Notes under the pieces: generated by a model | Told to the model about the DNA's origin: nothing | The model's database searches: none | Seen by the model: only the letters and a program-made list of their open reading frames with translations | Made by a program: the position numbers and the translations under genes | In this document: piece by piece, positions 52,994-62,651 of the stretch | How the letters are laid out: each line of letters begins with the position of its first letter | Numbering within the stretch: the first letter of the stretch is position 1 | From: Spongiivirga sp046524175 | GTDB taxonomy: Bacteria; Bacteroidota; Bacteroidia; Flavobacteriales; Flavobacteriaceae | Assembly (NCBI RefSeq): GCF_046524175.1 | Contig: NZ_JBEFZF010000006.1 | Span: forward strand, 1 to 64,000 | Direction of reading: 5' to 3' | Length of the DNA stretch: 64,000 bases

Positions 52994-54754
52994 ATGAGCT
53001 TAAAAATTCAATCAAACGAGATATTAGATAGGCTACCAAAGCACCTTAGTCAATACATTAAACCGCAAGATTATGATGCTTATTCAGCAATTGATCAAGC
53101 CGTTTGGCGCTATGTAATGCGAAAAAACGTTGATTATTTAAGTAAAGTTGCTCATTCATCTTACCTAGAAGGTCTTGAAAAAACAGGGATTTCTATTGAC
53201 CATATCCCAAATATGTACGGCATGAACCGTATTTTAAAGGAAATTGGTTGGGCAGCAGTTGCGGTTGATGGTTTTATTCCCCCCAGTGCATTTATGGAGT
53301 TTCAAGCTTACAATGTACTGGTCATTGCTTCAGACATAAGACAATTAGAACATATTGAATACACTCCGGCTCCTGATATCATTCACGAAGGAGCAGGCCA
53401 TGCACCCATTATTGCAAATCCTGAGTACGCAGAGTATCTGCGGCGTTTTGGTGAAATTGGCTGTAAGGCCATTAGTAGTGCCAAGGATTACGAATTATAC
53501 GAAGCTGTGCGTCACTTAAGTATTATCAAAGAAGCGCCAGGCACTCCAAAAGAAGAAATTGATAAAGCCGAGGCCAATATTGAATACCTTCAACAAAATA
53601 TGGGTGAACCTAGTGAAATGGCTTTGATCAGAAATTTACACTGGTGGACGGTTGAATACGGTTTGATCGGCGAAGTTGATGATCCGAAAATCTATGGCGC
53701 CGGGCTATTATCCTCTATTGGTGAGAGCGAGTGGTGTATGACCGATCAAGTTAAAAAAATACCATATACCAAAGAGGCTACCTTTACTGGTTTTGATATT
53801 ACCAAACCACAACCTCAACTTTTTGTGACCCCTGATTTTGCCCATCTAAGTCTCATTTTAGAAGAATTTGCCAATACCATGGCACTTAGAAAAGGTGGAC
53901 TTAGTGGCGTACAAAAACTTATCGATTCAAATGCACTAGGCACTGTCGAATTAAGTACTGGTTTACAAATTTCTGGAGTTTTTAGCGAGGCGATTGATTG
54001 GGAAGGAAAGCCCATTTACATACAAACCACAGGAAAAACAGCGCTGTCTAATCGAGAAAAAGAATTAGTTGGTCATAGCACCAAAAGTCATACCAACGGA
54101 TACGGTACTACTGTCGGTAAATTAAAAGGTATCAATCTCGCTATTGAAGATATGAGTCCGCGTGATTTGGAAGCCTATGGTATTTATGAAGGCAAACAAG
54201 TACATCTTATTTTCGAAGGTGGTATCGAAGTAAAAGGTGAGATTATTACAGGTACACGAAACTTGCAGGGTAAAATAATATTAATCAGTTTTAAAAACTG
54301 CACAGTTAACCATAATGATAAAGTACTTTTCAAACCGGAATGGGGCATTTATGACATGGCAGTTGGCAAAGAAGTTGTTTCTGTTTTTTCGGGTTCTGCC
54401 GATCTTTCTTCATTTAATTTGGTAACGCATTCACCTTCCTCAACAACCATTAAACCAAAAAAATCCGCCGAAAGAAAAGCCTTAGAGATGCTATACGAGC
54501 AGGTTCGTGATTTTAGAGAAGGAACCAACCGCACCATTTCTAGACATAAAGTTTTTGAGCAAATTGTTGAAAATCATCCTGAAGACTGGTTGTTAAGTGT
54601 CGAGTTATTTGAGCTAGCTTCAGAAAATGGCGATACAACTTTTGCTGAAGAAATCAAACAGCATCTGGAAACTGTAAAACAAAACCGACCTGAAGTGGGT
54701 CATCTAATTGATGGTGGTATTACTTTAATACAGGAACAAAAAGTTATACGATAA
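52994..54754 (+). CDS. Aromatic amino acid hydroxylase with a long C-terminal extension
   Basis: This 586-residue protein belongs to the pterin- and iron-dependent hydroxylases (phenylalanine 4-monooxygenase group). The non-haem iron ligands His131 and His136 (IIHEGAGHAPII) and Glu221 (WWTVEYG) are all present. The two His-Glu parts are farther apart than in bacterial PhhA, with a helical insertion (about 165-205). After the catalytic core (about 1-330) a C-terminal region of about 250 residues is not part of the usual enzyme. Phenylalanine, tyrosine or tryptophan cannot be told apart. Followed without gap by a rhodanese gene. Confidence 0.88.
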   Translation: MSLKIQSNEILDRLPKHLSQYIKPQDYDAYSAIDQAVWRYVMRKNVDYLSKVAHSSYLEGLEKTGISIDHIPNMYGMNRILKEIGWAAVAVDGFIPPSAFMEFQAYNVLVIASDIRQLEHIEYTPAPDIIHEGAGHAPIIANPEYAEYLRRFGEIGCKAISSAKDYELYEAVRHLSIIKEAPGTPKEEIDKAEANIEYLQQNMGEPSEMALIRNLHWWTVEYGLIGEVDDPKIYGAGLLSSIGESEWCMTDQVKKIPYTKEATFTGFDITKPQPQLFVTPDFAHLSLILEEFANTMALRKGGLSGVQKLIDSNALGTVELSTGLQISGVFSEAIDWEGKPIYIQTTGKTALSNREKELVGHSTKSHTNGYGTTVGKLKGINLAIEDMSPRDLEAYGIYEGKQVHLIFEGGIEVKGEIITGTRNLQGKIILISFKNCTVNHNDKVLFKPEWGIYDMAVGKEVVSVFSGSADLSSFNLVTHSPSSTTIKPKKSAERKALEMLYEQVRDFREGTNRTISRHKVFEQIVENHPEDWLLSVELFELASENGDTTFAEEIKQHLETVKQNRPEVGHLIDGGITLIQEQKVIR

Positions 54755-55066
54755 ATGGGATTATTTAGTTTTTTATTTGGTTCGAAAAAGAATGGATCAC
54801 TTGATGAATTTTTGAATCAAGATTATATTATTCTCGATGTAAGAACCAAAAATGAATATGAAACCGATCATATTGCAAGTGCTCTACACATTCCTATAAA
54901 CGAAATAAAACAGCATATAGACAAAGTAAAATCGCATAATAAACCGGTAATTGTCCATTGCCAAAGTGGCGTGCGAAGTGCTAAGGGTGCAAGTATATTA
55001 CGTAAACATGGTATTAAGGCTGTTAACGGTGGTGGTATTGCTTCGTTAAGAAAGAAAATATCCTAG
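54755..55066 (+). CDS. Rhodanese-like sulfurtransferase domain protein
   Basis: A 103-residue single-domain rhodanese: DYIILDVRTKNEYETDHI, HIPINEI and the active loop VHCQSGVRSA with Cys69. It has no signal peptide but a slightly hydrophobic N-terminus (MGLFSFLFGS). The start codon follows directly after the stop of the hydroxylase gene, so the pair is translationally coupled. Sulfur transfer is the family's usual role; the link to aromatic hydroxylation is unclear. Confidence 0.9.
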   Translation: MGLFSFLFGSKKNGSLDEFLNQDYIILDVRTKNEYETDHIASALHIPINEIKQHIDKVKSHNKPVIVHCQSGVRSAKGASILRKHGIKAVNGGGIASLRKKIS

Positions 55067-55075
55067 AAAAAGAAG

Positions 55076-55702
55076 TTAATTAGCAAATTCTAATGACTTC
55101 GTATTTAAAAATTCATATTCTTTGGCAAGCTGTTCTTCATATTCTAGTTTCCAACCCATCGAATTCGTGATGATATAAAACTTTGACAATTCGCTAATCA
55201 ACCGATTTTGTGCGTTTGTTTTTAGGCTTGAATCTTCGATTTTTTCCTTAAAGTCAGCGCGCACCTTATCTTGAATTTTGTTATAATCTTCTCCAGTAAA
55301 GGGGTTAAAAACACTTTGATCAATATTGTAAAACTCGATCATGGGGTTGATCTTGATCTCTTCCTCAGGAATATTAGTAATCTTGATTATTTTTTCAACT
55401 TCATTTAACTCATAGGTTAATTTGCCTAAGTCATAAGCTACTGTAACCTCAGCGTTAATAACAACCAAGGCTTTTTTTTCAAAACTAACGAAATCACTCC
55501 AATACGACTTCGCATCAGCATAATTATATACTTCTGAAAAATGCCCTTCAGAAACGACTAACTTTCCCACATTGACTAATTGCTCCTGAATAAGTTGTGT
55601 TCCTTTAAAAATAGTTTGTTGTTGTTCTTTTTTATTTTGCCAATACTGAAAAAATAAGAGTATAAGTAAGGTGATAATGATTCCGAAAAGTACTTTACGC
55701 AT
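55076..55702 (-). CDS. DUF4230 domain protein, membrane-anchored
   Basis: This 208-residue protein has one N-terminal membrane helix (about 4-21) and a DUF4230 domain (about 40-190). Characteristic segments are LVVSEGHFSEVYNYADAKSY and ALVVINAEVTVAYDLGKLTY. The domain occurs widely in Bacteroidota and Firmicutes without a known function. It converges with the rhodanese gene 9 bp away. Probably extracytoplasmic. Confidence 0.82.
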   Translation of the reverse strand: MRKVLFGIIITLLILLFFQYWQNKKEQQQTIFKGTQLIQEQLVNVGKLVVSEGHFSEVYNYADAKSYWSDFVSFEKKALVVINAEVTVAYDLGKLTYELNEVEKIIKITNIPEEEIKINPMIEFYNIDQSVFNPFTGEDYNKIQDKVRADFKEKIEDSSLKTNAQNRLISELSKFYIITNSMGWKLEYEEQLAKEYEFLNTKSLEFAN

Positions 55703-55743
55703 GCGCCACTTTTAAGGAAAGTTACAAAAAATGAAATTAGCTA

Positions 55744-56706
55744 CTAATCATTAAACCGTATTGCAGGGTACGTTTTTTGCAAGGTACCTATTCGCTGCTT
55801 TAGCCTTTCTAAAAACAGTTGATGTTGTTCTCCATTTTGATTAAAAGGTCGATGTAGCAATCCCTTTTGTATTTGGTCTATTTCCTTCATTACCGGAAAA
55901 CTGTTTTGTGATATAAAAACTTGCTGAAATCGCTCCCAAATATATTCAATCGCCAAATCGTTTGGGTGTAGCATGTCTCGATCATAAAAACGATAATCAC
56001 GCAGCTCATCTATCATAAGTTCATACGAAGGAAAATAACTCAACCCCGTAGGTCTATTTTTAAAAGATAAAGTTTGATGTAAGCCTGTTATTAAATGTGA
56101 CTTACTAATCGTATTTTCAACAAAACCATCCTTTAAATGACGTACTGGTGATACCGTATAAATAATAGCTACATTTTTATTTACATGCCTTATTAACTTA
56201 AAAATCGTCATTAAGCATTTGATGACTTCTTCAACAGAAAGTAGTCGTTTATCAAACTCACTTTGTGGAATTTTATGGCAATTGGCCACAATATGATCGG
56301 TCTGTTTTAATTGATACACCCATGAAGTACCTAATGTAATAACAATATGTGAAGCCTTGGATAACTGCTTTCTCATTAAGCCCAAAGCGGCATTTAAGTT
56401 ATTAAGTGTTGATTCTTTGGTATCACTACTTATGCTTGAATGTGCATCGAAACAATGCCATAAGCCTTGATGCTCGAAAATATCATCTTCGGTATAGTCA
56501 ACTCCAGAAATTGCATTGGCAATTACGTTTTCAATAGCAACCGGATTAAACAAAATACCAAATGGGTTTTGAACGATCGGAAACTTGAAGTAATCCAGTT
56601 TTCTTCCAATGTTCTGTGCAAAACAGGAACCAATTAGCAACACATTTGAATCATAATCAATTTGATTATCCGATTTTTTTAGTGGTATGGTTGTTTGTAG
56701 TTTCAT
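55744..56706 (-). CDS. GSCFA family protein (SGNH-hydrolase-like)
   Basis: This 320-residue protein has the defining VLLIGSCFAQNIG motif at about 23-35 and NPFGILFNPVAI, followed by ITLGTSWVYQLK. HPNDLAIEYIWERF near the C-terminus has the Asp/His of the SGNH fold. GSCFA proteins are predicted esterases or acyltransferases. No signal peptide. It lies between alaS and DUF4230, all on the minus strand; the 42-bp gap to DUF4230 would permit co-transcription. Confidence 0.85.
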   Translation of the reverse strand: MKLQTTIPLKKSDNQIDYDSNVLLIGSCFAQNIGRKLDYFKFPIVQNPFGILFNPVAIENVIANAISGVDYTEDDIFEHQGLWHCFDAHSSISSDTKESTLNNLNAALGLMRKQLSKASHIVITLGTSWVYQLKQTDHIVANCHKIPQSEFDKRLLSVEEVIKCLMTIFKLIRHVNKNVAIIYTVSPVRHLKDGFVENTISKSHLITGLHQTLSFKNRPTGLSYFPSYELMIDELRDYRFYDRDMLHPNDLAIEYIWERFQQVFISQNSFPVMKEIDQIQKGLLHRPFNQNGEQHQLFLERLKQRIGTLQKTYPAIRFND

Positions 56707-56749
56707 AGCCGTTACCTTATCTCTCTAACCTAAGGAAGCGGTAATAGGT

Positions 56750-59365
56750 TTAGTCAACAAAGCTTTTGGCTGTATTTAATGCCTCTTCAATCCCGGAAGG
56801 GTTTTTACCTCCCGCAGTTGCAAAAAATGGTTGTCCGCCGCCACCGCCTTGAATATATTTACCAAGTTCGCGAACAATCTGACCGGCATTCAGTTCTCTT
56901 TCAGCTACGAGATTTTTAGAAATATAACAGCTTAAAATAGCTTTCCCATCGGCTTCTGATCCAAAAACAGCAAACAGATTATCAACCTCATTGCCAAGGT
57001 CAAAACAAAGATCTTTGATTCCACCCGCATCTAAGGAAACTTTTTTCGACAAGAAATTGATACCATTTATTTCTTCTATTTCTGATTTCAACTCCCCTTT
57101 TAAATTCTTTGCCTTGTCTTTTAATAGTTGTTCAATTTGCTTTTTTAAACTGGCATTTTCCTCTTGTAAACTGATTATTGCTTTTACTGGTGCCTTAGTA
57201 TTTTTTAGAGCAACTTTTACTTCATTAAATTTTGCAGTTTCACTAGCAAAGTGTTCTTTGGCAGCGTCTTTGGTAATGGCTTCTATTCGTCTTACCCCAG
57301 CTGCTACTGAACTTTCCGCAATAATTATAAAATGCCAAATATCTTTGGTGTTTTGAACGTGAGTGCCACCACAAAGTTCCATACTTTCGCCAAATCGTAT
57401 AGCTCTCACAACGTCACCATATTTCTCACCAAAAAGTGCAATTGCTCCTTTATCAATTGCTTCTTGATATGGCATTGCGCGCTTCTCATCTAAAACAATA
57501 CCTTCATTTATTCTGGCATTTACAAAGTCCTCAATTTCCTTCAATTGATCATGTGTTACCTTCGAAAAATGAGAAAAATCAAATCGTAAGTAACCTGAGT
57601 GCACCATACTACCTTTTTGCTCAACATGATCACCTAAAATAGTACGAAGCGCTTGATGCATTAAATGCGTCGCTGTATGATTACTAGCTGTTCGATCTCT
57701 TTGTTTGGCATCGACAACCGCTTTAAAACTATCGGTTATATTAGTCGGGAGACTCTCGGTAATATGAATAACCAGATTGTTTTCTTTCTTGGTGTCTATA
57801 ATATAAGTAACATCGCCGTTAGAGGATTTTAGATAACCTTTATCCCCTACCTGCCCCCCGCCTTCGGGATAAAATGGAGTTAAATTAAATACTAATTGAT
57901 ATTGAGTCCCCGCTTTTTTACTTTCAATTTTTCTATATCGTGCAATACGTACATCCGCAGTTAGATGATCATACCCAATAAACTCCTGATTAGTATCCTC
58001 GAAAAGAATTTGCCAATCATCGGTTTGTATCTCGCTGGCACTGCGGCTACGTTCACGCTGTTTCTCAAGAGCTGACTTGAATCCAGGCATATCAATGGTC
58101 ATTCCATTTTCACGAGCTATCAACTCGGTAAGATCTATTGGGAATCCATAAGTATCATATAATTCGAATGCCTTATCACCATCGATCTCTTTTCCTTGAT
58201 TTACTTTCATCACGGTATCAAGCAATCCCAAACCTTGATCCAACGTTCTTAAAAAAGATTGCTCTTCTTCTCGTATTACATTTTCGATAAGATTTTTTTG
58301 AGATTTTAACTCAGGGAAAGCACTTCCCATTTGTTTGCTTAGTGTATCAACCAACTTATGAATAAATGCTTCTTTTGTATTAAGAAAAGTAAAACCATAT
58401 CGGATAGCACGTCTAAGAATTCTTCTTATAACATATCCGGCACCCGTATTACTTGGTAGCTGACCATCAGCAATCGAAAAAGCTACGGCCCGAACATGAT
58501 CGGCGATGACACGAATTGCGATATCTACTTTTTCGTCTGTACCATAATTTGACTCAGTAATCGTTTCAATCTCCCGAATTAATGGAGTAAAGACGTCCGT
58601 ATCATAGTTTGATTGAACTCCTTGCAAAACCATACATAGGCGTTCAAAACCCATTCCGGTATCAATATGCTTAGCTGGTAAATCTTCGAGTTGACCGTTT
58701 GCTTTTCTGTTGTATTGCATGAAAACCAAATTCCATATCTCGACCACCTGAGGATGATCCTCATTTACGAGGCTTTTTCCTGGAACTTTTGCCTTTTCAG
58801 CTTCGCTTCTTATATCGACATGAATTTCAGAACATGGTCCACATGGCCCTTGATCTCCCATCTCCCAAAAATTATCCTTTTTATTGCCCATCAAAATTCG
58901 ATCTTCTGCAATAATGGCTTTCCAAAAGTCGAATGCTTCATGGTCCATTTTTAAGTTATCAGCATCATCACTTCCTTCAAAAACTGTTACGTATAAGTTG
59001 CTTTTATCAATTTTATACACTTCGGTCAACAGCTCCCATGCCCAACTGATAGCCTCTTTTTTAAAGTAATCACCAAAACTCCAGTTACCCAACATTTCAA
59101 ACATGGTGTGATGATAGGTATCCATACCAACTTCCTCAAGGTCGTTATGTTTACCACTTACGCGCAAGCATTTTTGCGTGTCGGCGATGCGATTTTTTTT
59201 AGGCTTGGAATTCCCAAGGAAAAATTCTTTAAACTGATTCATCCCAGCATTAGTAAACATCAACGTAGGGTCGTTTTTCATTACCATAGGGGCTGATGCC
59301 ACAATAGCATGCTGTTTGTCTTTAAAAAAATTTAAGAATTGATCTCGTACCGCTTGCGACTTCAT
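56750..59365 (-). CDS. alaS: Alanyl-tRNA synthetase
   Basis: Starting at the ATG at 59365 (MKSQAVRDQFLNFFKDKQH) the protein has 871 residues, the normal length. The frame extends 53 codons further upstream but these overlap the promoters and lack family similarity. The class II core has PTLMFTNAGMNQFKEFFLG (motif 1 region), MGDQGPCGPCSEIH and GMGFERL. The editing domain has the zinc-site motifs HTATHLMH and CGGTH. The C-terminal Gly-rich DHHA1 domain has YIQGGGGGQPFFATAGG. It charges and proofreads tRNA-Ala. Confidence 0.97.
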   Translation of the reverse strand: MKSQAVRDQFLNFFKDKQHAIVASAPMVMKNDPTLMFTNAGMNQFKEFFLGNSKPKKNRIADTQKCLRVSGKHNDLEEVGMDTYHHTMFEMLGNWSFGDYFKKEAISWAWELLTEVYKIDKSNLYVTVFEGSDDADNLKMDHEAFDFWKAIIAEDRILMGNKKDNFWEMGDQGPCGPCSEIHVDIRSEAEKAKVPGKSLVNEDHPQVVEIWNLVFMQYNRKANGQLEDLPAKHIDTGMGFERLCMVLQGVQSNYDTDVFTPLIREIETITESNYGTDEKVDIAIRVIADHVRAVAFSIADGQLPSNTGAGYVIRRILRRAIRYGFTFLNTKEAFIHKLVDTLSKQMGSAFPELKSQKNLIENVIREEEQSFLRTLDQGLGLLDTVMKVNQGKEIDGDKAFELYDTYGFPIDLTELIARENGMTIDMPGFKSALEKQRERSRSASEIQTDDWQILFEDTNQEFIGYDHLTADVRIARYRKIESKKAGTQYQLVFNLTPFYPEGGGQVGDKGYLKSSNGDVTYIIDTKKENNLVIHITESLPTNITDSFKAVVDAKQRDRTASNHTATHLMHQALRTILGDHVEQKGSMVHSGYLRFDFSHFSKVTHDQLKEIEDFVNARINEGIVLDEKRAMPYQEAIDKGAIALFGEKYGDVVRAIRFGESMELCGGTHVQNTKDIWHFIIIAESSVAAGVRRIEAITKDAAKEHFASETAKFNEVKVALKNTKAPVKAIISLQEENASLKKQIEQLLKDKAKNLKGELKSEIEEINGINFLSKKVSLDAGGIKDLCFDLGNEVDNLFAVFGSEADGKAILSCYISKNLVAERELNAGQIVRELGKYIQGGGGGQPFFATAGGKNPSGIEEALNTAKSFVD

Positions 59366-59395
59366 GGGCAATTTTCTAGGTTTTATAACGTTTTC

Positions 59396-59424
59396 TTGAA
59401 AACTCAAACATTTTTTTATCTTTG
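59396..59424 (+). promoter_or_regulatory. Rightward promoter of the M23/MerR/LemA/TPM operon
   Basis: TTG (59396-59398), 18 bp, then TATCTTTG (59417-59424), an exact TAnnTTTG. It directs transcription to the gene at 59495. Confidence 0.6.
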
Positions 59425-59472
59425 TGAGGATTGGCAAGGGCTTCACCAGTCTTTCCCCCACTAAGAATTGTG

Positions 59473-59480
59473 CAAAAATA
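59473..59480 (-). promoter_or_regulatory. Leftward -7 element for alaS
   Basis: The minus strand reads TATTTTTG (59473-59480), an exact TAnnTTTG match 107 bp before the alaS ATG at 59365. No clear TTG at the -33 position. It supports the downstream start choice for alaS, since the longer frame would begin upstream of the transcript. Confidence 0.4.
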
Positions 59481-59494
59481 GAATTTTTTGACTT

Positions 59495-60469
59495 ATGTCT
59501 CAGGTAAAATATTATTACGACCAAGACACTTTATCTTATAGAAAAATTGAACCCACCAAAGGAAAAAAAGCAAGGAATATTTTGTTGTTTTTACTTTCAG
59601 CGGGGCTTTTTGCATTTATAGGATTAACACTTTTGTTAAACACCAATTTATTTAGAACGCCAAAAGAACTTTCACAGGCAAGAGAGCTTAAAAACTTCGA
59701 GCTACAATACCAATTGATGAATCGAAAGATGGATCAAATGGAAAAGGTTCTAGAGAATATTGCTGAAAGAGATAATACTTTATACCGCGTTTATTTTGAA
59801 GCCAATCCGATTCCGGAAGAACAACGAAAAGCAGGTTTCGGTGGTATCAACCGCTATAAATCCCTTGAAGGTTTCGACAACTCGGGTATGATTATTAATA
59901 CGAGTAAACGGATTGACGTACTCTCAAAACAACTGGTAGTTCAATCTAAGAGTTTAGATGAAATAAAACTGCTTGCTGAAGACAAAGAAAAGCTGTTGTT
60001 GGCAATCCCTGCTATTCAGCCTGTTCAAAACAGAGATCTTAAACGTATGGCTTCTGGTTATGGTATGCGTATGCACCCTATTTTAAAATACCGCAAAATG
60101 CACAAGGGAATGGACTTTACCGCACCCAGAGGAGCCGCAATTTATGCAACTGGGGATGGTGTAGTAAAAAGAGCTGTTCGTAGTAGTACCTTTGGTAATT
60201 TAATTATTATTGACCACGGTTTTGGTTATGAAACCTATTATGCTCATTTAAGTAAGTACGAGGTAAAAAAAGGGCAAAAAGTAACCCGGGGTGATATCAT
60301 TGGGTATGTAGGAAATACAGGATTATCAGCCGGACCTCATCTACATTATGAAGTACATAAAAACGGGAAAGCAATAAACCCTATTAACTTTTATCATGCA
60401 GATCTTACTCCGGAAGAGTATGAAATCATGCTAGGCAAGTCTGTGATAGAAAATATCTCATTAGATTAA
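59495..60469 (+). CDS. Membrane-anchored M23 family metallopeptidase
   Basis: This 324-residue protein has a cytoplasmic N-terminus and one membrane helix (about 30-48). A coiled coil spans about 60-115, and the LytM/M23 domain about 185-300. The domain has ASGYGMRMHPILKYRKMHKG, with a metal-ligand His and Asp nearby, and AGPHLHYEVHKNGKAINP, with the HxH ligand pair. It should cut peptidoglycan cross-links or activate amidases. Its stop overlaps the MerR start (TAATG), the first of several tight junctions in this operon. Confidence 0.92.
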   Translation: MSQVKYYYDQDTLSYRKIEPTKGKKARNILLFLLSAGLFAFIGLTLLLNTNLFRTPKELSQARELKNFELQYQLMNRKMDQMEKVLENIAERDNTLYRVYFEANPIPEEQRKAGFGGINRYKSLEGFDNSGMIINTSKRIDVLSKQLVVQSKSLDEIKLLAEDKEKLLLAIPAIQPVQNRDLKRMASGYGMRMHPILKYRKMHKGMDFTAPRGAAIYATGDGVVKRAVRSSTFGNLIIIDHGFGYETYYAHLSKYEVKKGQKVTRGDIIGYVGNTGLSAGPHLHYEVHKNGKAINPINFYHADLTPEEYEIMLGKSVIENISLD

Positions 60470-60798
60470 TGCACGTTGAACTTCCAGAAAAACGATACTA
60501 TAGCATAGGTGAAGTAGCCGATGCTTTTAATGTAAACACTTCTTTGATTAGATTTTGGGAAAAGGAATTCGATGCCTTAAAACCTAAGAAAAATGCTAAG
60601 GGTAACCGCAAGTTCACCCCTGATGACATTAAGAATCTTCAGCTCATATTTCATTTAGTAAAAGAACGTGGTTTTACCCTCGAAGGTGCGAAGATTCATT
60701 TAAAAGAAGGAAAGAAAAAAACACTTAATAATTTTGAAATTATTAGGAAGCTCGAAAGCATAAAGGCAGAGCTCGTCAAGATTAAAAGCCAACTCTAA
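60469..60798 (+). CDS. MerR family transcriptional regulator
   Basis: A 109-residue protein with an N-terminal MerR winged HTH (about 8-78: YYSIGEVADAFNVNTSLIRF, then WEKEFDALKPKKNAKGNRKF) and a short helical tail. No effector-binding domain or metal cysteines are present, as in the many short flavobacterial MerR proteins. It is translationally coupled to the M23 peptidase gene, an arrangement seen in this class. Target unknown. Confidence 0.9.
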   Translation: MHVELPEKRYYSIGEVADAFNVNTSLIRFWEKEFDALKPKKNAKGNRKFTPDDIKNLQLIFHLVKERGFTLEGAKIHLKEGKKKTLNNFEIIRKLESIKAELVKIKSQL

Positions 60799-60814
60799 CT
60801 AAATAAAGAATACC

Positions 60815-61414
60815 ATGAAAAAATGGATAATCCCCGTAGCAATTGTATTAATTGTAGCAATATGGGGTTATAATGCCTATAAAGGTTTTTACAATACTGG
60901 AATAGAGTATCAAGAAGATGCTAAAACTAAATGGAGTAATGTTGAAAGCGCTTATCAACGTAGAAATGACCTTATTGGTAATTTGGTAAAAACAGTACAA
61001 GGAGCTGCAGATTTTGAGAAGAGTACTTTGGAATCTGTAATTAGTGCAAGGGCAAAAGCGACTTCAGTTAATATTGATGCTTCAAATTTAACTGCTGAAA
61101 ATATGGCGCAATTTCAACAAGCACAATCAGGACTTACCTCAGCACTATCAAGGCTATTGGTAACAGTTGAACGATATCCAGAATTGAAGGCAAATCAAAA
61201 CTTTAGAGAACTTCAAACACAGTTAGAAGGTACTGAAAACCGTATTAACGTTGCCCGCGATCGCTTTAACGAAATGGTTGGCGAATATGAAAAACACATC
61301 AATCGTTTTCCAAATAATATTTTTGCTGGTTGGGTAGGCTTTGAACCTATGGAGCGCTACAAATCAGATCCCGGTAGCGAAAAAGCGCCTGATGTAGAAT
61401 TCGATTTTAACTAA
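60815..61414 (+). CDS. LemA family protein
   Basis: This 199-residue protein has an N-terminal membrane helix (about 4-22) and the LemA helical domain (about 30-185). Recognisable signatures are KWSNVESAYQRRNDLIGNLV, then VERYPELKANQNFRELQTQL and GTENRINVARDRFNEMV. The family's function is unsettled; it occurs next to TPM-domain proteins as here. Gap of 16 bp to merR and 2 bp to the next gene. Confidence 0.93.
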   Translation: MKKWIIPVAIVLIVAIWGYNAYKGFYNTGIEYQEDAKTKWSNVESAYQRRNDLIGNLVKTVQGAADFEKSTLESVISARAKATSVNIDASNLTAENMAQFQQAQSGLTSALSRLLVTVERYPELKANQNFRELQTQLEGTENRINVARDRFNEMVGEYEKHINRFPNNIFAGWVGFEPMERYKSDPGSEKAPDVEFDFN

Positions 61415-61416
61415 TC

Positions 61417-61857
61417 ATGTCACAGGTCGAATCATTTTTAACCACTGGCGAGGAGCAAGAGGTTATTGCTGCTATTCGACAAGCTGAACAATACACCTCG
61501 GGAGAAATTCGCGTACATCGGGAAAAAACCTCTGGAAAATTAGAACCCTATGAACGTGCAACTTACCTATTCCACCAACTCAAAATGGATAATACTAAAG
61601 ATGCAAATGGAGTACTCATTTATGTGGCTGTAGAAGATCATACATTTTCAATCTGCGGTGATGCCGGAATCAATAAAGTGGTACCAGAAAATTTTTGGAA
61701 AAAAACTAAAAGTCTTATTGAATCTCATTTTAGAAAGGGATCATTTAAACAAGGGCTTGTAGAAGGAATTTTATTGGCTGGCAAAGAACTACAAGCGCAT
61801 TTTCCATGGGATGACTATGACACTAATGAGTTAACTGATGAAATTTCTAAAGGGTAA
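61417..61857 (+). CDS. TPM domain protein, cytoplasmic
   Basis: This 146-residue protein consists of one TPM (TLP18.3/Psb32/MOLO-1) domain without signal peptide. Visible segments are IRQAEQYTSGEIRVHREKTS, then GVLIYVAVEDHTFSICGDAG and SFKQGLVEGILLAG. It sits between LemA and a second TPM protein that has a signal peptide and membrane anchor, the usual LemA-TPM-TPM order. Its stop overlaps the next start (TAATG). Function within the set is unknown. Confidence 0.9.
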   Translation: MSQVESFLTTGEEQEVIAAIRQAEQYTSGEIRVHREKTSGKLEPYERATYLFHQLKMDNTKDANGVLIYVAVEDHTFSICGDAGINKVVPENFWKKTKSLIESHFRKGSFKQGLVEGILLAGKELQAHFPWDDYDTNELTDEISKG

Positions 61858-62651
61858 TGCAGCAACTAAAAACTATTTTTTTATTAGTTGTCGTCTGTTA
61901 CGCTACTAGGCTAAATGCACAATATAACATTCCTGAAAAACCAGCTTTTCAAACCAGTGTTTATGATCAAGTTGGAGTGCTAAGTAATTCTCAAAAATCC
62001 TCGCTTGAGTCCAAACTAATACGATATTCTGATAGTACCTCAACTCAAATTGTAGTTGTTGTCATTCCATCTACCAAAGGTGAAAACATTAATTATCTAG
62101 GTGCACAATGGGGACAAAAATGGGGAATTGGACGCGAAAAAGAAGATAATGGAATTCTCATGTTGCTGGCTAGAGAGGACCGTCGTATAGCGATTAGCAC
62201 CGGATATGGCATTGAACCTGTTCTTACTGATGCACTATCAAAAAGAATTATTGACCGTATAATTATCCCTCAATTTAAACAGGGTAATTACTATCAAGGT
62301 CTAAATAGAGGAACGGATGCGATTTTTGAAGTCCTTACCGGAACTTTTAAAGGAACACCTCAAAGAAGAAGCAAAAATAATATACCAATTGGTCCATTTT
62401 TGATCTTTGTTTTCTTTGTGATATTGGTGATACTTTCAAGAATAAATAGCAATAGGGGTGGAAAAGGTGGCACCAGTTCTACTAGCTATGATTTATGGGA
62501 TATTATTATACTAAGCAATATGGGACGTGGTGGTTACGGTAGAAGTTCTTCAGGTGGCGGAATCTTTGGTGGGGGATCTAGTGGCGGTGGATTTGGCGGT
62601 GGATTTGGTGGAGGAGGCTTCGGTGGTGGTGGAGCTAGCGGAAGTTGGTAA
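61857..62651 (+). CDS. Secreted TPM domain protein with membrane anchor and Gly-rich tail
   Basis: This 264-residue protein has a signal peptide (about 1-21), followed by YNIPEKPAFQTSVYDQVGVL. The TPM domain (about 30-160) has TQIVVVVIPSTKGENINYLG and RRIAISTGYGIEPVLTD. A membrane helix spans about 178-196, and a Gly/Ser-rich tail ends GFGGGGASGSW. This layout, shared with YgcG-like proteins, is typical of the last gene of LemA operons. Periplasmic domain, cytoplasmic Gly-rich end. Confidence 0.92.
   Translation: MQQLKTIFLLVVVCYATRLNAQYNIPEKPAFQTSVYDQVGVLSNSQKSSLESKLIRYSDSTSTQIVVVVIPSTKGENINYLGAQWGQKWGIGREKEDNGILMLLAREDRRIAISTGYGIEPVLTDALSKRIIDRIIIPQFKQGNYYQGLNRGTDAIFEVLTGTFKGTPQRRSKNNIPIGPFLIFVFFVILVILSRINSNRGGKGGTSSTSYDLWDIIILSNMGRGGYGRSSSGGGIFGGGSSGGGFGGGFGGGGFGGGGASGSW

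Noticed and set aside
59366..59524. 53-codon extension of alaS
   Set aside because: It covers both divergent promoters and has no similarity to AlaRS, whose normal start is at 59365.
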